A stretch of 64,000 nucleotides of DNA, taken from contig JAXHMN010000011.1 in NCBI GenBank assembly GCA_034521465.1, forward strand, positions 656,077 through 720,076. Reading direction: 5' to 3'. The stretch is from SURF-28 sp034521465 (GTDB lineage Bacteria; Bacteroidota; Ignavibacteria; Ignavibacteriales; Melioribacteraceae). The notes below the pieces were generated by a model, which saw only the letters and a list, made by a program, of their open reading frames with translations, did not search any database and was not told where the DNA came from. How positions within the stretch are numbered: the stretch's first letter is position 1; each line of letters opens with the position of its first letter. The position numbers and the translations under genes are program-made. Below, one piece after another: positions 20,351-32,330 of the stretch.

Positions 20351-21039
20351 TGGTAGCAATTATCGGTGATATACATGGTTGTTATTACACGTTATTAGAC
20401 CTTTACTCCAAAATCCGTGAAAAATATAACAAAATTCCTATTTACTCGGTCGGCGATCTTGTTGACCGGGGTAACTATAGTTATGATGTTGTTAAGTTTG
20501 TTTTAGAAGAAAAAATTCTTTTCACTCCCGGCAATCACGATTATATGTTTTATCACTTCTTCAAAGATCCGTCGAGTGTATTTGCACGTTCTTGGATTTT
20601 CAACGGAAGCGAAAAAACTTTGGAATCTTACGAAGAACATGAGGAAGCTCTCTTCAGCCATATTGATTCAATCAAGAAAGCTCCGCTCTATTATAACTTA
20701 GACGATTGTTTTATATCTCATGCAGGTATATCATCAATTTATCAAAATCATTTTGTAGATTCTCTAGATGATGACTTAACTGTTCTCAATGAACAAGTGT
20801 ATAAAGATTTTAGATCCGACAGCGGTGTACTTTGGACTAGAGATGAATTGTTAAACTTGGGTAAATTACAAGTTGTCGGTCATACAAAGCATCAAGAAAT
20901 TGTTTATGATGAATCATCAAACACCGTTTATATTGACACGGGGGCGTGTGTCGGAAATACATTGAGTGCGGTAATAGTTGAGCAAAATAATATTGAAGAG
21001 GTTATCTCTCAAAAAACTCATTTGAACGATATTATTTGA
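20350..21039 (+). CDS. Calcineurin-like metallophosphoesterase (PrpE/ApaH-type Ser/Thr phosphatase)
   Basis: The intact 229-aa protein has the metal-binding signature in order: GDIHGCY (6-12), GDLVDRG, GNHDYMF, ISHAGI and VVGHTKH. This is the PPP/diadenosine tetraphosphatase layout. Substrates in the family include phosphoproteins and Ap4A; I cannot choose between them. Its ATG overlaps the CoA-transferase stop by 1 bp (TAATG), so it is the third gene of the ald operon. A 141-bp gap follows, with an AGGAGG at ~21125-21130 that is not followed by a usable ATG. Confidence 0.85.
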   Translation: MVAIIGDIHGCYYTLLDLYSKIREKYNKIPIYSVGDLVDRGNYSYDVVKFVLEEKILFTPGNHDYMFYHFFKDPSSVFARSWIFNGSEKTLESYEEHEEALFSHIDSIKKAPLYYNLDDCFISHAGISSIYQNHFVDSLDDDLTVLNEQVYKDFRSDSGVLWTRDELLNLGKLQVVGHTKHQEIVYDESSNTVYIDTGACVGNTLSAVIVEQNNIEEVISQKTHLNDII

Positions 21040-21180
21040 ACTATCCCTAAATTTTTCACACTAAAGAAATAAATTGAATTTATAGCAGTAAATCAATAAT
21101 TTTTCCGAGTCGATAAAACAAACTAAGGAGGCTGGATAGAGATAATTCTACTATAACTTTACCAGACAAAATTAGATAGG

Positions 21181-24100
21181 TTGAATATTCTACGGTATCT
21201 AAAATATCTCATTCAGAGTGGAATCAGAAAATTTTTGATTCCTATTTTTGTTTTTAGTCTAATATCGATAGTATCAGTTTTTTCGGATAGCGAAGGTAAG
21301 ATTGTTAACCATAATAAACTGTGGTTAGATTCATTCCAACAAGCAATTCCCGGCGATACTACTTTAAATCAAGATTCCCTTAATCTAGGGGCGATGGATA
21401 CGACTGCTATTCCGGCAGATTCTGCATCGCTATATCTCGCTGATTCTACATTAATTGCCGATTCTCTAAAACTTGATTCTCTCTCTATCGATTCATCCGC
21501 ACGTTTGAAATACTTTAGAAAGCAATTAAAACCCAACTATATTTATAATTTATCAACTCCAAGACGTTCTAAGTTTTTTGCATATCCGTCGGTCAAAACT
21601 ATACAGCGTACCGTGGAATTGGATTCAACCGGTCAATTCGTTTTGATAAAAGAAAAAACAGAGACCGGTGAGGAAAGGTTATTTATGAAAATGACTCTTT
21701 CCGAATACATCGATATGAAGTTGCGAGCACAAAGAAAAGAAGATTGGAACCGGCTTGGTTATTCTTACGAATACGACGACGGTAAAACAGATTTAAGCGA
21801 TATCTTTTCCGATATAACAAATATTGAAATTCCATTACCGAGTACTTCATTTCTCAGTATTTTTGGGCCACCGAAAATTAGTTTAAGAATAAGCGGTGCA
21901 GTTGATATACGGGGTGCTTGGCGAAACGAAACAACCGAAGGTGTTACAGCTTCCGCACTCGGTAATACTAGAAACGAACCGGACTTCAAGCAGCAGGTGC
22001 AAATAAATGTTGCCGGTACTATAGGTGATAAATTGACAATTTCTGCCGATTGGAACACCGAAAGAACTTTTGAATATGAAAATCAGTTGAAGATTCATTA
22101 CGAAGGTTATGATGATGAAATTGTTCAAAGCGTGGAAGCCGGAAACGTTTCACTCCAAACGGCTTCTTTGGTAGGCGGTAGTGAAGCGCTCTTTGGTATA
22201 AAAGCTTTGCTGCAGTTTGGTCCGTTTAGTCTTACTGCACTCGCATCTCAGAAAAAAGGTGAAGTTGAAGAAGTATCTGTTACCGGCGGATGGAAACGCA
22301 AGAGTTCACGGTTCGCGCTTATGAATATTCTAAAAATCACTACTTCCTTGATGAAGTATATGCAGATCCGGAACTTAACGTTTTCAATAATTATTTTGGT
22401 GAATCTACACCGATTGTTGATAACTCTCTGCGGGTAAAAGATATAGAAGTTTGGAAAACGACTACCGCAATTGTTGATCCGGCGAAAGAAAGAAAAGCAA
22501 ATGCGTTCATCGATCTTCCTGACCGGAGAGCAGGAGGTGGTTATGAAGATGAATTCTTTGATATCACTCAAAATGAAGTCGCCGGGCGTTCGGTTATTAA
22601 CGGTAGATTTGTCTTGCTCGAAGAAGGATTAGATTATACTCTTCATGCAGAAACCGGTTTCATAAGTTTTCGATCACAAGTGCAAAAAGAAGATGCAATA
22701 GCGGTCGCATATCAGAGTAGAAAACGCTCCCGGTGCTGATGATGATTTGTATTACGGACAACTTTTAAACGAAGTAAATGAAAGTGATACATCATCGGTA
22801 ATTATTCTTAAACTGGTTAAACCGAAAAACCTTCAACCGGGTGGAGATTTTGAAACAGCTTGGAGTTTGCAGCTTAAAAATATTTATCCAATCGGTGGTC
22901 GCGATATAAAGAAAGAAGGATTCGAATTACAGATTAAATACCAAGAAGATACCGGCGATCCCGTATCTGATTTTGAAGGTATTCCTTATATCGAATTATT
23001 TGGATTAGATAAACAGAATGCAGATGGTTCTAGAAATCAACCTGACGGTGCATTTGATTACAGATCAAACTATACAATATTTCCGCAAACCGGTGAAATT
23101 GTATTCCCGACGTTGCAGCCGTTCGGTGAGCAATTTCCTGATGATTTACCCGAAGACCGAAGGTACCAGGAAGTTTATGATGAACAGGTAACTTTTGCTC
23201 AACAGGAAAAAGCAAAAGATAGATTTACTATTACCGGTGAATATTCCGCATCTGTTTCTTCAACTTTTAATATCGGGTTTAACATAGTTGAAAATTCAGT
23301 CGAGGTTTTCTTAGGCGGTAGAAAATTAAATCCCGGTACAGACTATATGGTTGATTACAACATCGGGCAAGTGACCATTATTAATGATGATGCGCTTGTT
23401 CCCGGTGCAGACTTAAGAATCACTTATGAGCAAAACGATCTTTTCCAACTTGCTTCAAAAACTCTGCTGGGCTTAAGAGGTATTTATGAATTTGATAAAC
23501 AATCACACATCGGGTTTTCATTCCTAAATCTCAACCAACAAACACTAAGTGATAAAGTCCGAATCGGTGAAGAACCCTTAAACAATACAATTTACGGTAT
23601 TGATCTTAAAACACAATTTGATCTTCCGTTTATAACTAGTGGTTTGGATAATTTAATTTCCACCAGTGAAATGTCTACAATTGATGTTAATGCCGAGTAT
23701 GCTTACATCAACCCTGAGCCAAATACAAAAACAAGTACCATCAATAGTGATGAAGATAAAAGCATCGCTTACATTGATGATTTTGAAGGTTCAAAACGGA
23801 TAATTCCGATTGGAAATAATTACGGGCAATGGAAAGATTTAAGCCCGCCTGTGCAAAATCAATATCTTACAGGTATAGCGAGCACACCTGATGAAATTAA
23901 GAATTTTAAAGCATTTTCGTATTGGTATAATCTAATTCCGGCAGTGGATGATGTAAATGATATATGGCCGGAAAGGCAAGCATCGCGAGATAATCAAAAA
24001 GTTACCGTACTCGATTTTGTTTTTGAACCCGAGGAACAAGGAAGAAACAACTGGGAACCTACTCTGGACGATCCGCTGCTCAATTACGGGGGGTTGATGA

Positions 24101-27100
24101 AAGGTCTCTCGTCAACCGCAAGTAATTTGGTTGAGGAGAATATTGAGTTTATTGAATTTTGGCTCCAGATACCCGAAGCGCCCGAGGATGCAATGTTGAA
24201 TATTGATCTGGGACAAATAAGTGAAGACGTTATTGTAAATGGGAACCTTGATTCTGAAGATAAAAATCAAAATGACTTGATCGATGAAGGTGAAGATTTA
24301 GGTGTAGATGGTTTAGCCGATCAAGATGAACCCGGTTACGATCCGGCTTCAAATCCCGATCCAAGTCGAGATAACTTTTCTTTTTCACAAGGTGCAGGCG
24401 ATTATAGATTTATCAACGGAACTGAAGGTAACGCGGAGTTAACAGATGTCGGTCGCTTACCGGATACAGAAGATTTGAACAGGAACTTAACTCTAGATAG
24501 AATTAACAGTTTCTTTAGATATACTGTCCCGCTTGATACAGTACGGGAAAACAATCAGTTCATACAAGGCGGCGGTGGTGAAAATGCGGGCTGGTATCTT
24601 TTCAGAGTCCCGGTTAGAGAATTTACCAAAGAAATCGGAAATCCGAGTTTAACACTAGTCGAGACTATCAGAATTTGGGTCGGTGGAGTTAGCCAACCTG
24701 TTCACTTAAGATTTGCCGAAATGAATCTCGTTGGCAACCAATGGAGAAAAGTTTTGGACGAACCGCGGGTTACAGAAGATGATAAGGTTCTGGAAGTAAC
24801 AACAATTAGTATCGAGGAAAATCCTGAATATAATTCCCCACCCGGAGTTGAACGAGAGCGAGATAGAAGCCAGCCGGATGAAGAAGTTTTTAAGAATGAA
24901 CAATCCCTTAATTTGATTTTACGCAACTTAGAAGATGGTGACCGAAGAGAGATCGTAAAATATCTTTACAAACCGCTCGATCTTTTCAATTACCGTGAAA
25001 TGAAAATGTTTTTACACGGTGATCTTTTCGATGCACGCGGTTCGGTTTCATATTATAAAGATGAAAAAACCTACTCTGCGGAAATCTATTTCAAATTCGG
25101 TTCCGATACATCAAATTATTATGAATACAGGCAGCCGGTAAGACGAGGTTGGAACGAAGTAGGAATGATGTTCTCGGAATTAACGGCTATTAAAGAACAA
25201 CGGGAATTTGAATCGGAAGTTTTCCGGCAATATTTGGAAGGTGAAGAAGGAGCATCATACGCAGTAAAAGGAAGTCCTTCACTTACTCGTGTTTCCTTTT
25301 TTATAATTGGTATTGAAAATCCGAGATATGCAGAGGATGGAACTAGACCGGAGAATTTCGGTGAGCCGGTTTCCGGAAGCGTTTGGATAAATGAGTTAAG
25401 AGTTCTTGATGCAGAAGATACGCCCGGCTGGGCTTATACTGCCTCTACAAAATTAAAGTTTGCTGACTTAATGACGATCGATCTGAACACCCGACAAACA
25501 AATCCTTATTTCCATAAACTAGCTGATAGATTTGGAAGTCGTATTGATGAGAGAAGCTGGGGTATTAACGTAAATTTTGATGTGCTGAAATTAATTCCTG
25601 TGAACCTTCAAGGCAGCAACCTAAAAATAAATTACTCAAGAAGAGAATCTGTTTCAAAACCGCTTTATTTGCCGGGTACTGATGTAAACGTCGAAACCGC
25701 AGCAGAGCAAAGAAGACTACAATTAATAGATCAAGGATTCAGTGAAGAAGCCGCTCAAGCAGAAGCTGATCGTATGATCTTTGAAACACAATCTGTAAGC
25801 GTGACAGATACATGGTCGCTCTCAAATATTAAGTTTTTTATCCCGACCGATGCATGGTACATAGAAGAAACAATTAACAATTTGAGTTTCGGATTTAATT
25901 ATAACATTACCGAAAGCAGAAACTCCACAACACTCAAAAACGAAAGGTGGGTGTGGAATGCAAACGCAAATTATAATCTTGAATTTCAGTAGAGAATTTC
26001 TTTAAGCCGGTTGATATCCCCGTCATCGGTGATGTGTTGGGAATTTTTGAAGATTACAAAGATGTGAAAAGTTTACTTCAGTCCACAAAAATTTGATGCA
26101 TCATTTACCGCATCTAGAAATCGTTCTTTTAATTTAACTCGTACAGAAAATTCAGAACCTAAAATACAGAGAGATTTTACCACTACACGTAAGTTTGGAT
26201 TTAACTGGACGATCACAGAAGGCGGTGCATTAAATCTTGGATTAAATTTACTCCGCAAATTTCCAATCATCTCTAACCGATTTGTTAACTCGTCAAATTG
26301 GTATTGACGAAAACGAAAATCCAATTGAGATTGAAAGAAGCGAGAGCGAAATTTGGAACGAAATTTTTAGCGGAGTTCTCTTCGGAACCGATTATGATTT
26401 TAAGCAAACTTTCGATATAACAACAAAACCAACTCTGCCTTCCTTTTGGAACTTAAATAACAACTTTAATATTTCACTCGGTTATTCGGTATCGTATAAC
26501 TGGAGCAATAATTTTACTCAACCAATTGTTGGCCGATCTGCCGGTTGGTCAAATCGAATAAATGCGGGAATTAATATTCGATGGAAGTCATTGTTCGATC
26601 CTTTATTTAAAGAAGCAGTATCAGATGATCCGGGTCAACGCGGCGGTGGAAGAACCGGCGGTAGAGGCGGCAGAGGAACCGCAAGAAATACTCAGCGTGA
26701 ACGAGATGTTGATCAAGAAATTGCTCAAGCCGATACAGCCAGTAACGGACAAACCGGTGAAGAACAATTAGAAGATGATGATTCACCATCTACTATCTCG
26801 GTTGGTTTCTCCTACTTGAAAGCGGCAATTCAATATGTCTTTTTTGATTACGATCAAATCAGATTTAACTTTTCGCAGACTAATTCATTTTCGAGTTCCG
26901 GGTTAGCAGGCGAAGGAACAGGATTTAATAATTTCTGGGGTTTCTCGGAAAGCTATGCAAAAGGTCCAACCCGCGGTTTTATGTTGGGCTTTTCGTATGA
27001 CGCCGGACCAAGAGCGCCTAATGGAAACTTGAGAGATAATTTTGCTCAAAAAAATAACTTTGATTTTTCAACTTCACGACCCCTTTGGGAAGGTGCAAAG

Positions 27101-28046
27101 ATCGATATAAACTGGAAAGTTGGCTGGGGAATAAACAAGAGTACAACGATTGAAACCGATGAAGACGGTACAGTGATGATAACTAATATCAACTCAAGCG
27201 GTACCCTCGACAGAACATTTTTAAGTGTCCCAAGTTTCCTCTTTTTCGATTTCTTCGATAACGGAATCGGAAAAGTTGCCTCACTCTATAATCCCAATGC
27301 AGATAATCCGAATGAAAATCTAAGTAATGCATTTGTTGAAGGGTTTGAAACATTTCCATGGTTGGCTAAAGTTCCATTGCTGAAGGAAGTTATGAAATAT
27401 CTGCCTAGACCAAACTGGAATATAACTTGGAGCGGTCTGGAGAAAATTTCTTTCTTAAAAGATATTGCACAAAGAGTCCAGCTTCGTCATGCTTACACTT
27501 CGAAGTATACAGAAGGATGGAAAATTGATCCGGATGGTGATAAACAAATACAAACACAAAAAATATCTTATGGATTCAGCCCGCTGCTTGGTATCAGTTT
27601 AACATTGCCGGAAATGTTTGGTGGCAACATGACCGGATCAATTCAGTATAACACAATGTCTAACTATGATCTGGGAACCACTTCAAGAAATATCACAGAA
27701 GGGTTCAGTAAAGATATATCATTTACAGCAAGTTATTCTAAATCCGGTTTTGAAATTCCTTTGTTCGGATTATCGCTTCAAAAACGATATCGAAATTTCA
27801 CTATCTTATACAACAAGTGAAAATTCAACTGTTATATACGAGATGGATGATTACAACGAAGAAGGTACACCTCAAGACGGAACAACGAGAACAAGTATCG
27901 AACCGAGAATAAAATATGTGATGAGTTCAAGAGTTACACTTTCTCTATTTTTTAAACGTACAACAGTTGAACCGAAAGGTGCCGCTAGAATTCCACCGAC
28001 AACGACAAACGAAGCGGGTTTGGAAGTACACATTACCATTCAATAA
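21181..28046 (+). CDS. sprA: SprA, the T9SS outer-membrane translocon, about six frameshifts
   Basis: About 2,288 residues across the shifts, near the 2,300-2,500 usual for SprA, the giant 36-strand barrel through which T9SS substrates leave the cell. It starts at TTG 21181 with a membrane-spanning signal (FLIPIFVFSLISIVSVF). Recognisable SprA segments include ISLRISGAVDIRGAWRNE, KLTISADWNTERTFEYENQL, VDYNIGQVTIINDDAL, SIAYIDDFEGSKRIIPIG and VSGSVWINELRVLDAEDT. Shifts fall near 22288, 22712, 25990, 26083, 26255-26285 and 27785, each restored in the next frame. A Gly/Arg-rich and acidic insert lies at ~26630-26780. The upstream frame is closed, so TTG is the best start although the RBS is weak. 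Confidence 0.93.
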
Positions 28047-28065
28047 ATAATAGATAGGATGTACT

Positions 28066-29634
28066 ATGTCGAATAAGAAGATTTTATGGGTAGATGATGA
28101 GATAGAATTATTAAAATCTCATGTAATTTTTCTAACCGAGAAAGGTTACAATGTTGAAACGGTTACAAACGGTGAAGATGCAATAAACGAAGTTTTGAAC
28201 ACCAAATACGATTTAATTTTTTTAGATGAAATGATGCCGGGTAAAGGCGGCCTCGAAACTCTCGCAGAAATAAAAACTATCGAACCTCATATTCCGGTTG
28301 TGATGGTTACAAAAAGTGAAGAAGAAAGTTTAATGCACGATGCGATAGGCAGTAAAATTAGCGATTATTTGATTAAGCCGGTTATCCCATCTCAAATTTT
28401 ACTTGTTTGCAAAAAAATATTTGATAAACAAAAAATTTCCGGCGAGTATATTGCTCGTGATTACTTGCAGGACTTCAGCCAAATATCCCAGCAGCTGCTT
28501 GAAAATCCGGATCATAAACAATGGATAGAAATATATAAACGTCTAGTAAATTATGAACTCGAACTAGATTCTCATCCCGAAGTCAATCTTCGTCAAACAT
28601 TAAACGACCAGAAAAAAGAATGCAATCAAGAATTTTGTAAATATGTTGAAAAAAATTATAAACAATGGATCAACGATACCGAAAGTGAAAATTCACCAAA
28701 ATTAACAACCCGGATTGTAAAAGATTATATTTTTCCTGTGTTAGAAAATTCGGAAGGTCCGGTATTCCTGTTCGTCCTTGATTGTTTGCGGTTAGATCAA
28801 TGGAGAGTAATGGAACCTCTATTACTCAATATGTTTAACATAAAAACCGATTATTACTATTCAATACTTCCGACAGCTACACCGTATGCAAGAAATTCTC
28901 TTTTCAGCGGTTTATTCCCTTCGGAAATTGAACAACATTATCCTGAGCTTTGGAGCAGCGGCGGAGACGATGAAAGAAGTCAAAATAAATATGAAAAAGA
29001 ACTGCTTCAACATCTGTTGAATAGAAATCAAGTGAAGTTAAAAAACGATTTGAAGTATATGAAAATTATTGATCCTGAAGTCGGTAGATCGTTTGAACAA
29101 AATATATCGTCTCATCATAAAACAAACTTTATGGCGGTGGTTGTTAACTTTTTGGATATGATTGCTCACGGTAGATCCGACTCGGATATTCTAAAGGAAA
29201 TTGCACCTGAAGAATCTGCTTATCGATCTTTAACAAATAGTTGGTTTAAACGTTCTTCGTTATTAGCAACCTTTCAAAATATTGCAAAGATGAAGAATGC
29301 AAAAGTAATTCTAACAACTGACCACGGCAGCATCCGTTCGCTTCGCGGTGCAAAAGTTCTGGGCGATAGACATGCTTCAACAAGTTTGAGATTCAAGTTT
29401 GGAAGAAATCTAAAAGTTGATGAAAAACATGCGTTCTACGTAAAAAATCCGGTTGAATATAAACTGCCGACACGGAGTCTAACAGTCAGCTATATTTTTG
29501 CAAAAGAAGATTATTATTTTGTTTATCCAACTGACTACCACAAGTATTTGAGTCACTACAAAGATACTTTTCAACATGGTGGAATATCGATGGAAGAAAT
29601 GATTTTACCGATAGTAACGATGGAAAGTAAATAA
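28066..29634 (+). CDS. porX: PorX-type response regulator with PglZ domain (T9SS regulator)
   Basis: It is intact, 522 aa; PorX of Porphyromonas is ~518. The N-terminal receiver domain (1-120) has acidic Asp10-Asp11, phosphoacceptor Asp54 (IFLDEMMPG) and the Thr/Lys pair (VMVTKSEEES). The C-terminal half is a PglZ phosphatase-like domain with metal-binding segments FVLDCLRLDQW, TTDHGSIR and the conserved HGGISMEEMILP end. In Porphyromonas, PorX with PorY controls T9SS gene expression, and its PglZ domain has phosphodiesterase activity. Here it sits 20 bp behind sprA with a single-transcript arrangement, linking the regulator to the translocon. Confidence 0.92.
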   Translation: MSNKKILWVDDEIELLKSHVIFLTEKGYNVETVTNGEDAINEVLNTKYDLIFLDEMMPGKGGLETLAEIKTIEPHIPVVMVTKSEEESLMHDAIGSKISDYLIKPVIPSQILLVCKKIFDKQKISGEYIARDYLQDFSQISQQLLENPDHKQWIEIYKRLVNYELELDSHPEVNLRQTLNDQKKECNQEFCKYVEKNYKQWINDTESENSPKLTTRIVKDYIFPVLENSEGPVFLFVLDCLRLDQWRVMEPLLLNMFNIKTDYYYSILPTATPYARNSLFSGLFPSEIEQHYPELWSSGGDDERSQNKYEKELLQHLLNRNQVKLKNDLKYMKIIDPEVGRSFEQNISSHHKTNFMAVVVNFLDMIAHGRSDSDILKEIAPEESAYRSLTNSWFKRSSLLATFQNIAKMKNAKVILTTDHGSIRSLRGAKVLGDRHASTSLRFKFGRNLKVDEKHAFYVKNPVEYKLPTRSLTVSYIFAKEDYYFVYPTDYHKYLSHYKDTFQHGGISMEEMILPIVTMESK

Positions 29635-29635
29635 G

Positions 29636-30067
29636 TTGAAATTTCCGTTTGAAATAGTTGTTGGAAGTGAAGACAGAAACTAAGTCCGTTGCACATGAGT
29701 TTGTCAGCGGAATTAAACAGTTGGTGATATAATTTTACTGAAAGGAAACCTCGGTAGCGGGAAGACTTTTTTTGTTAAATCTATTTGCAATGCTTTTGAT
29801 ATCACAGCGGCATCAAGCCCAAGTTTTGCAATTGTAAATGAGTATAGTGGAAAAATTAATATAAATCATTTTGATTTTTACAGAATTAAAAAAGTTGAAG
29901 AACTTTATGATCTTGGCTTCGATGAGTATATTAACGACGAATCAAAAATAAATATAATCGAATGGGCTGATTTATTTCACGAGATACTCCCATCAAAGAA
30001 TTACGAAGTGAAAATTGAGGACTTAACAAATTCGAAAAGAAAGATTACAATAATCAAAAATGAATGA
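29636..30067 (+). CDS. tsaE: TsaE, tRNA t6A threonylcarbamoylation ATPase, two frameshifts
   Basis: TTG at 29636, 1 bp after porX, gives MKFPFEIVVGSED. A shift then leads to TKSVAHEFVSGIK, and another to GDIILLKGNLGSGKTFFVKS with the Walker A motif GxxGSGKT. The text SPSFAIVNEYSGKININHFD and IIEWADLFHEILP are further TsaE signatures. About 143 aa. TsaE binds and hydrolyses ATP to drive the TsaB-TsaD complex. Its TGA at 30065-30067 overlaps the start of tsaB by 8 bp, showing a coupled pair. Confidence 0.88.
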
Positions 30068-30718
30068 AATGCTTCCCATATTGGCAATAGAAACCAGCGA
30101 TGATCTTTGCAGCGCTGCTGTTATGATAGATGAGAACAAATTTGCCGAGCAAAACGTAAAAGCAAAGCATGTTCATTCGGAAAAACTTGTTGTAATGATC
30201 GAATCGGTTGTTAAATCGGTTGACTTACAAATTAGTGATTTAAATACAATCGCGGTTTCCGAAGGTCCCGGTTCTTTTACGGGCTTAAGAATCGGGATGG
30301 CTGCGGCTAAAGGTTTGGCTTCCGGTGCAGAACTATCGATTGCTCCGGTACCAACTTTTGATGTCCTGGCGTATAAGATCGCTTCCTATATTCCTTCCGG
30401 TACGGAGTTTTTAGTAATAAAAAAAGCAAACCGTGATGAAATTTATTTTTCTAAGTATATGAAAGAAAGAACTCCATTAAAAACTTAGTCCCAATATCGC
30501 TTTTATTCAAAAATGAAGTAGATCAATATTTGGAGCAAAATGTCCTGGTCTTCAGCAATGTAGATGAGTTACGTTCAAATTATGACTTAACAATTCCCAA
30601 TGCTATAGATGTTGCCCGTTGGACTTATAAATTTGGGAAAGATTTAGTAACTTCCGATTATGATTTGACTCAACCAAAGTATTTGAAAAAATTTGTTGTA
30701 AAGGAGAGAAAAAAATGA
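30060..30718 (+). CDS. tsaB: TsaB, tRNA t6A modification scaffold protein, one frameshift
   Basis: It begins MNEMLPILAIETSDDLCSAA and contains the TsaB hallmark VSEGPGSFTGLRIGMAAAKG. A missing A in the run near 30480 stops the first frame; the next continues NLVPISLLFKNEVDQYLEQN and ends YLKKFVVKERKK at 30718. About 219 aa. TsaB is an ASKHA-fold partner that stabilises TsaD for N6-threonylcarbamoyladenosine formation at A37 of ANN-decoding tRNAs. It is overlapped by tsaE upstream and by the DUF1573 gene downstream (ATGA). Confidence 0.88.
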
Positions 30719-31453
30719 TTCGAACAATTAATCAACTTTTGGCTTTGCTGGTATCTATTAGGCATAAGTTTAGCTGCACAACCCCAAATTACTTTTGATG
30801 AAGAATCTTACGATTTTGGAAATATTAGACATGGTGATGTTGTAACTCACCACTTTGTTATTAGAAATAATGGTAACGAAGATTTACAAATTGAACGCGT
30901 AAGAGCATCATGTGGCTGCACAGCCGCTGCACCTGAAAAAGATGTTTTAACACCGGGAGATTCTACCACGGTAAAAGTCACTTTTGATTCGAACGGAAGA
31001 AAAGGTGTTCAGAAAAAATATGTTTACGTTTTCAGCAACGATCCGAATAGAAAACAAGTAAGATTATCTTTTACAACTAAAATATTATTACCAGACGAAC
31101 TTGATGCAAAAAAAGTTGAAAAACCCGCCCCTCAAATTGCCGTAAGTAAAAAGTATATCGATTATGGTGATTTGAATATTGGAGAAACAAAAAATGTAGA
31201 ATTAAATGTCTTGAATAGAGGAAAAGGTGATCTCGTTATAAAAGATATTCAAACAACTTGCGACTGTATTAAAACAAATTTGAGTAAAAGAAAACTAGTG
31301 CAAGGTGAAATAGCGTTTTTAAATATTCAAATTACCGGCGAGAGCAATTTAGGAAAACTTACTCGTACAGTTTCATTAGTCACTAATGACTCTCATAATG
31401 CCGAAGCGGTTATCACAATTCACGCAAATATAGTTAAAGGAGAAGATTCTTAA
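30715..31453 (+). CDS. Exported DUF1573 protein (two Ig-like domains), one frameshift
   Basis: ATG at 30715 overlaps tsaB by 4 bp behind a good AAGGAGAG site. The N-terminus is a signal peptide broken by a shift near 30760 (QLLALL..., then LLGISLAAQPQITFDEES). Two copies of the DUF1573 sandwich follow. The first has FGNIRHGDVVTHHFVIRN and SCGCTAAAPEKDVLTPGDST; the second has YGDLNIGETKNVELNVLN and TTCDCIKTNLS. DUF1573 proteins are common, uncharacterised periplasmic or surface proteins in Bacteroidota; the CGC/CDC motif is typical. About 246 aa. TAA overlaps the accD ATG. Confidence 0.85.
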
Positions 31454-32301
31454 TGGGATGGTTTAAGCGATCTAAAGAAAATATTTCCCCCGAAAGTATA
31501 AAGCTTGATATGCCTGACGGACAATGGGTAAAATGTGATAATTGTAGTGAGATCATCCACAATAAACAGTTAGAGTTAAATCTCTGGGTTTGTCTTAAAT
31601 GCGATCATCATTTTAGAATAGGCAGTCAAGAATATTCAGAAATTCTTTTTGACAAGGGAACGTTCCGTGAAGCAGATAAAAAGATGAAATCGGGTGATCC
31701 TTTAGAATTTGAAGACACTAAAAAATATAATGAAAGAATTAATGCGACCATTAAAAAAAGTAATTTAATGGATGCCGTTAAAACCGGAACCGGTAAAGTT
31801 CATGGCAAAAAAATCTCTTTTGCTTGCATGGACTTTAGGTTTATTGGCGGAAGTATGGGTGCAGTAGTTGGAGAAAAAATAGCCCGTGCTATCGATCGAG
31901 CTTATCAACAAAAAATTCCTCTTGTAATTATTAGCCAGAGCGGCGGTGCAAGGATGATGGAAGGTGCCTTTTCTTTAATGCAGATGGCTAAAACCAGCGC
32001 AAGATTAGCGCGATTATCCGATGCAAACATTCCCTACATTTCTGTTTTAACAGACCCGACTACCGGTGGGGTTACTGCTAGTTATTCTATGTTAGGCGAT
32101 ATAAATATTGCCGAACCAAACGCTTTGATTGGGTTTGCAGGTCCCCGAGTTATTAAGCAGACAATCGGAAAAGATTTACCTAAAGGTTTTCAACGCTCAG
32201 AGTTTTTGCAAGAAAAGGGATTCTTAGATTTTATAGTTCACAGAAAAGACCTGAAAGAAAAACTTTCTCTTTTAATTGATTATCTGTCCAACGAAAAGTG
32301 A
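31453..32301 (+). CDS. accD: Acetyl-CoA carboxylase carboxyltransferase subunit beta
   Basis: It is intact, 282 aa. The N-terminal zinc ribbon is formed by Cys28, Cys31, Cys47 and Cys50. The crotonase-like carboxyltransferase domain follows, with FRFIGGSMGAVVGEKIARAI and the oxyanion motifs SGGARMMEG and PTTGGVTASYSMLGDINIAE. With AccA it transfers CO2 from biotin to acetyl-CoA to make malonyl-CoA, the first step of fatty-acid synthesis. It closes the plus-strand block that starts at sprA. birA, the enzyme that biotinylates its partner AccB, lies 1.2 kb away on the other strand. Confidence 0.95.
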   Translation: MGWFKRSKENISPESIKLDMPDGQWVKCDNCSEIIHNKQLELNLWVCLKCDHHFRIGSQEYSEILFDKGTFREADKKMKSGDPLEFEDTKKYNERINATIKKSNLMDAVKTGTGKVHGKKISFACMDFRFIGGSMGAVVGEKIARAIDRAYQQKIPLVIISQSGGARMMEGAFSLMQMAKTSARLARLSDANIPYISVLTDPTTGGVTASYSMLGDINIAEPNALIGFAGPRVIKQTIGKDLPKGFQRSEFLQEKGFLDFIVHRKDLKEKLSLLIDYLSNEK

Positions 32302-32330
32302 AAATATTAATGAAACATGAGTGATAAGAA

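Noticed and set aside
21115..21180. Leader peptide behind the AGGAGG at ~21125
   Set aside because: No ATG, GTG or TTG lies at a usable distance in an open frame; the sequence cannot be supported as a gene.
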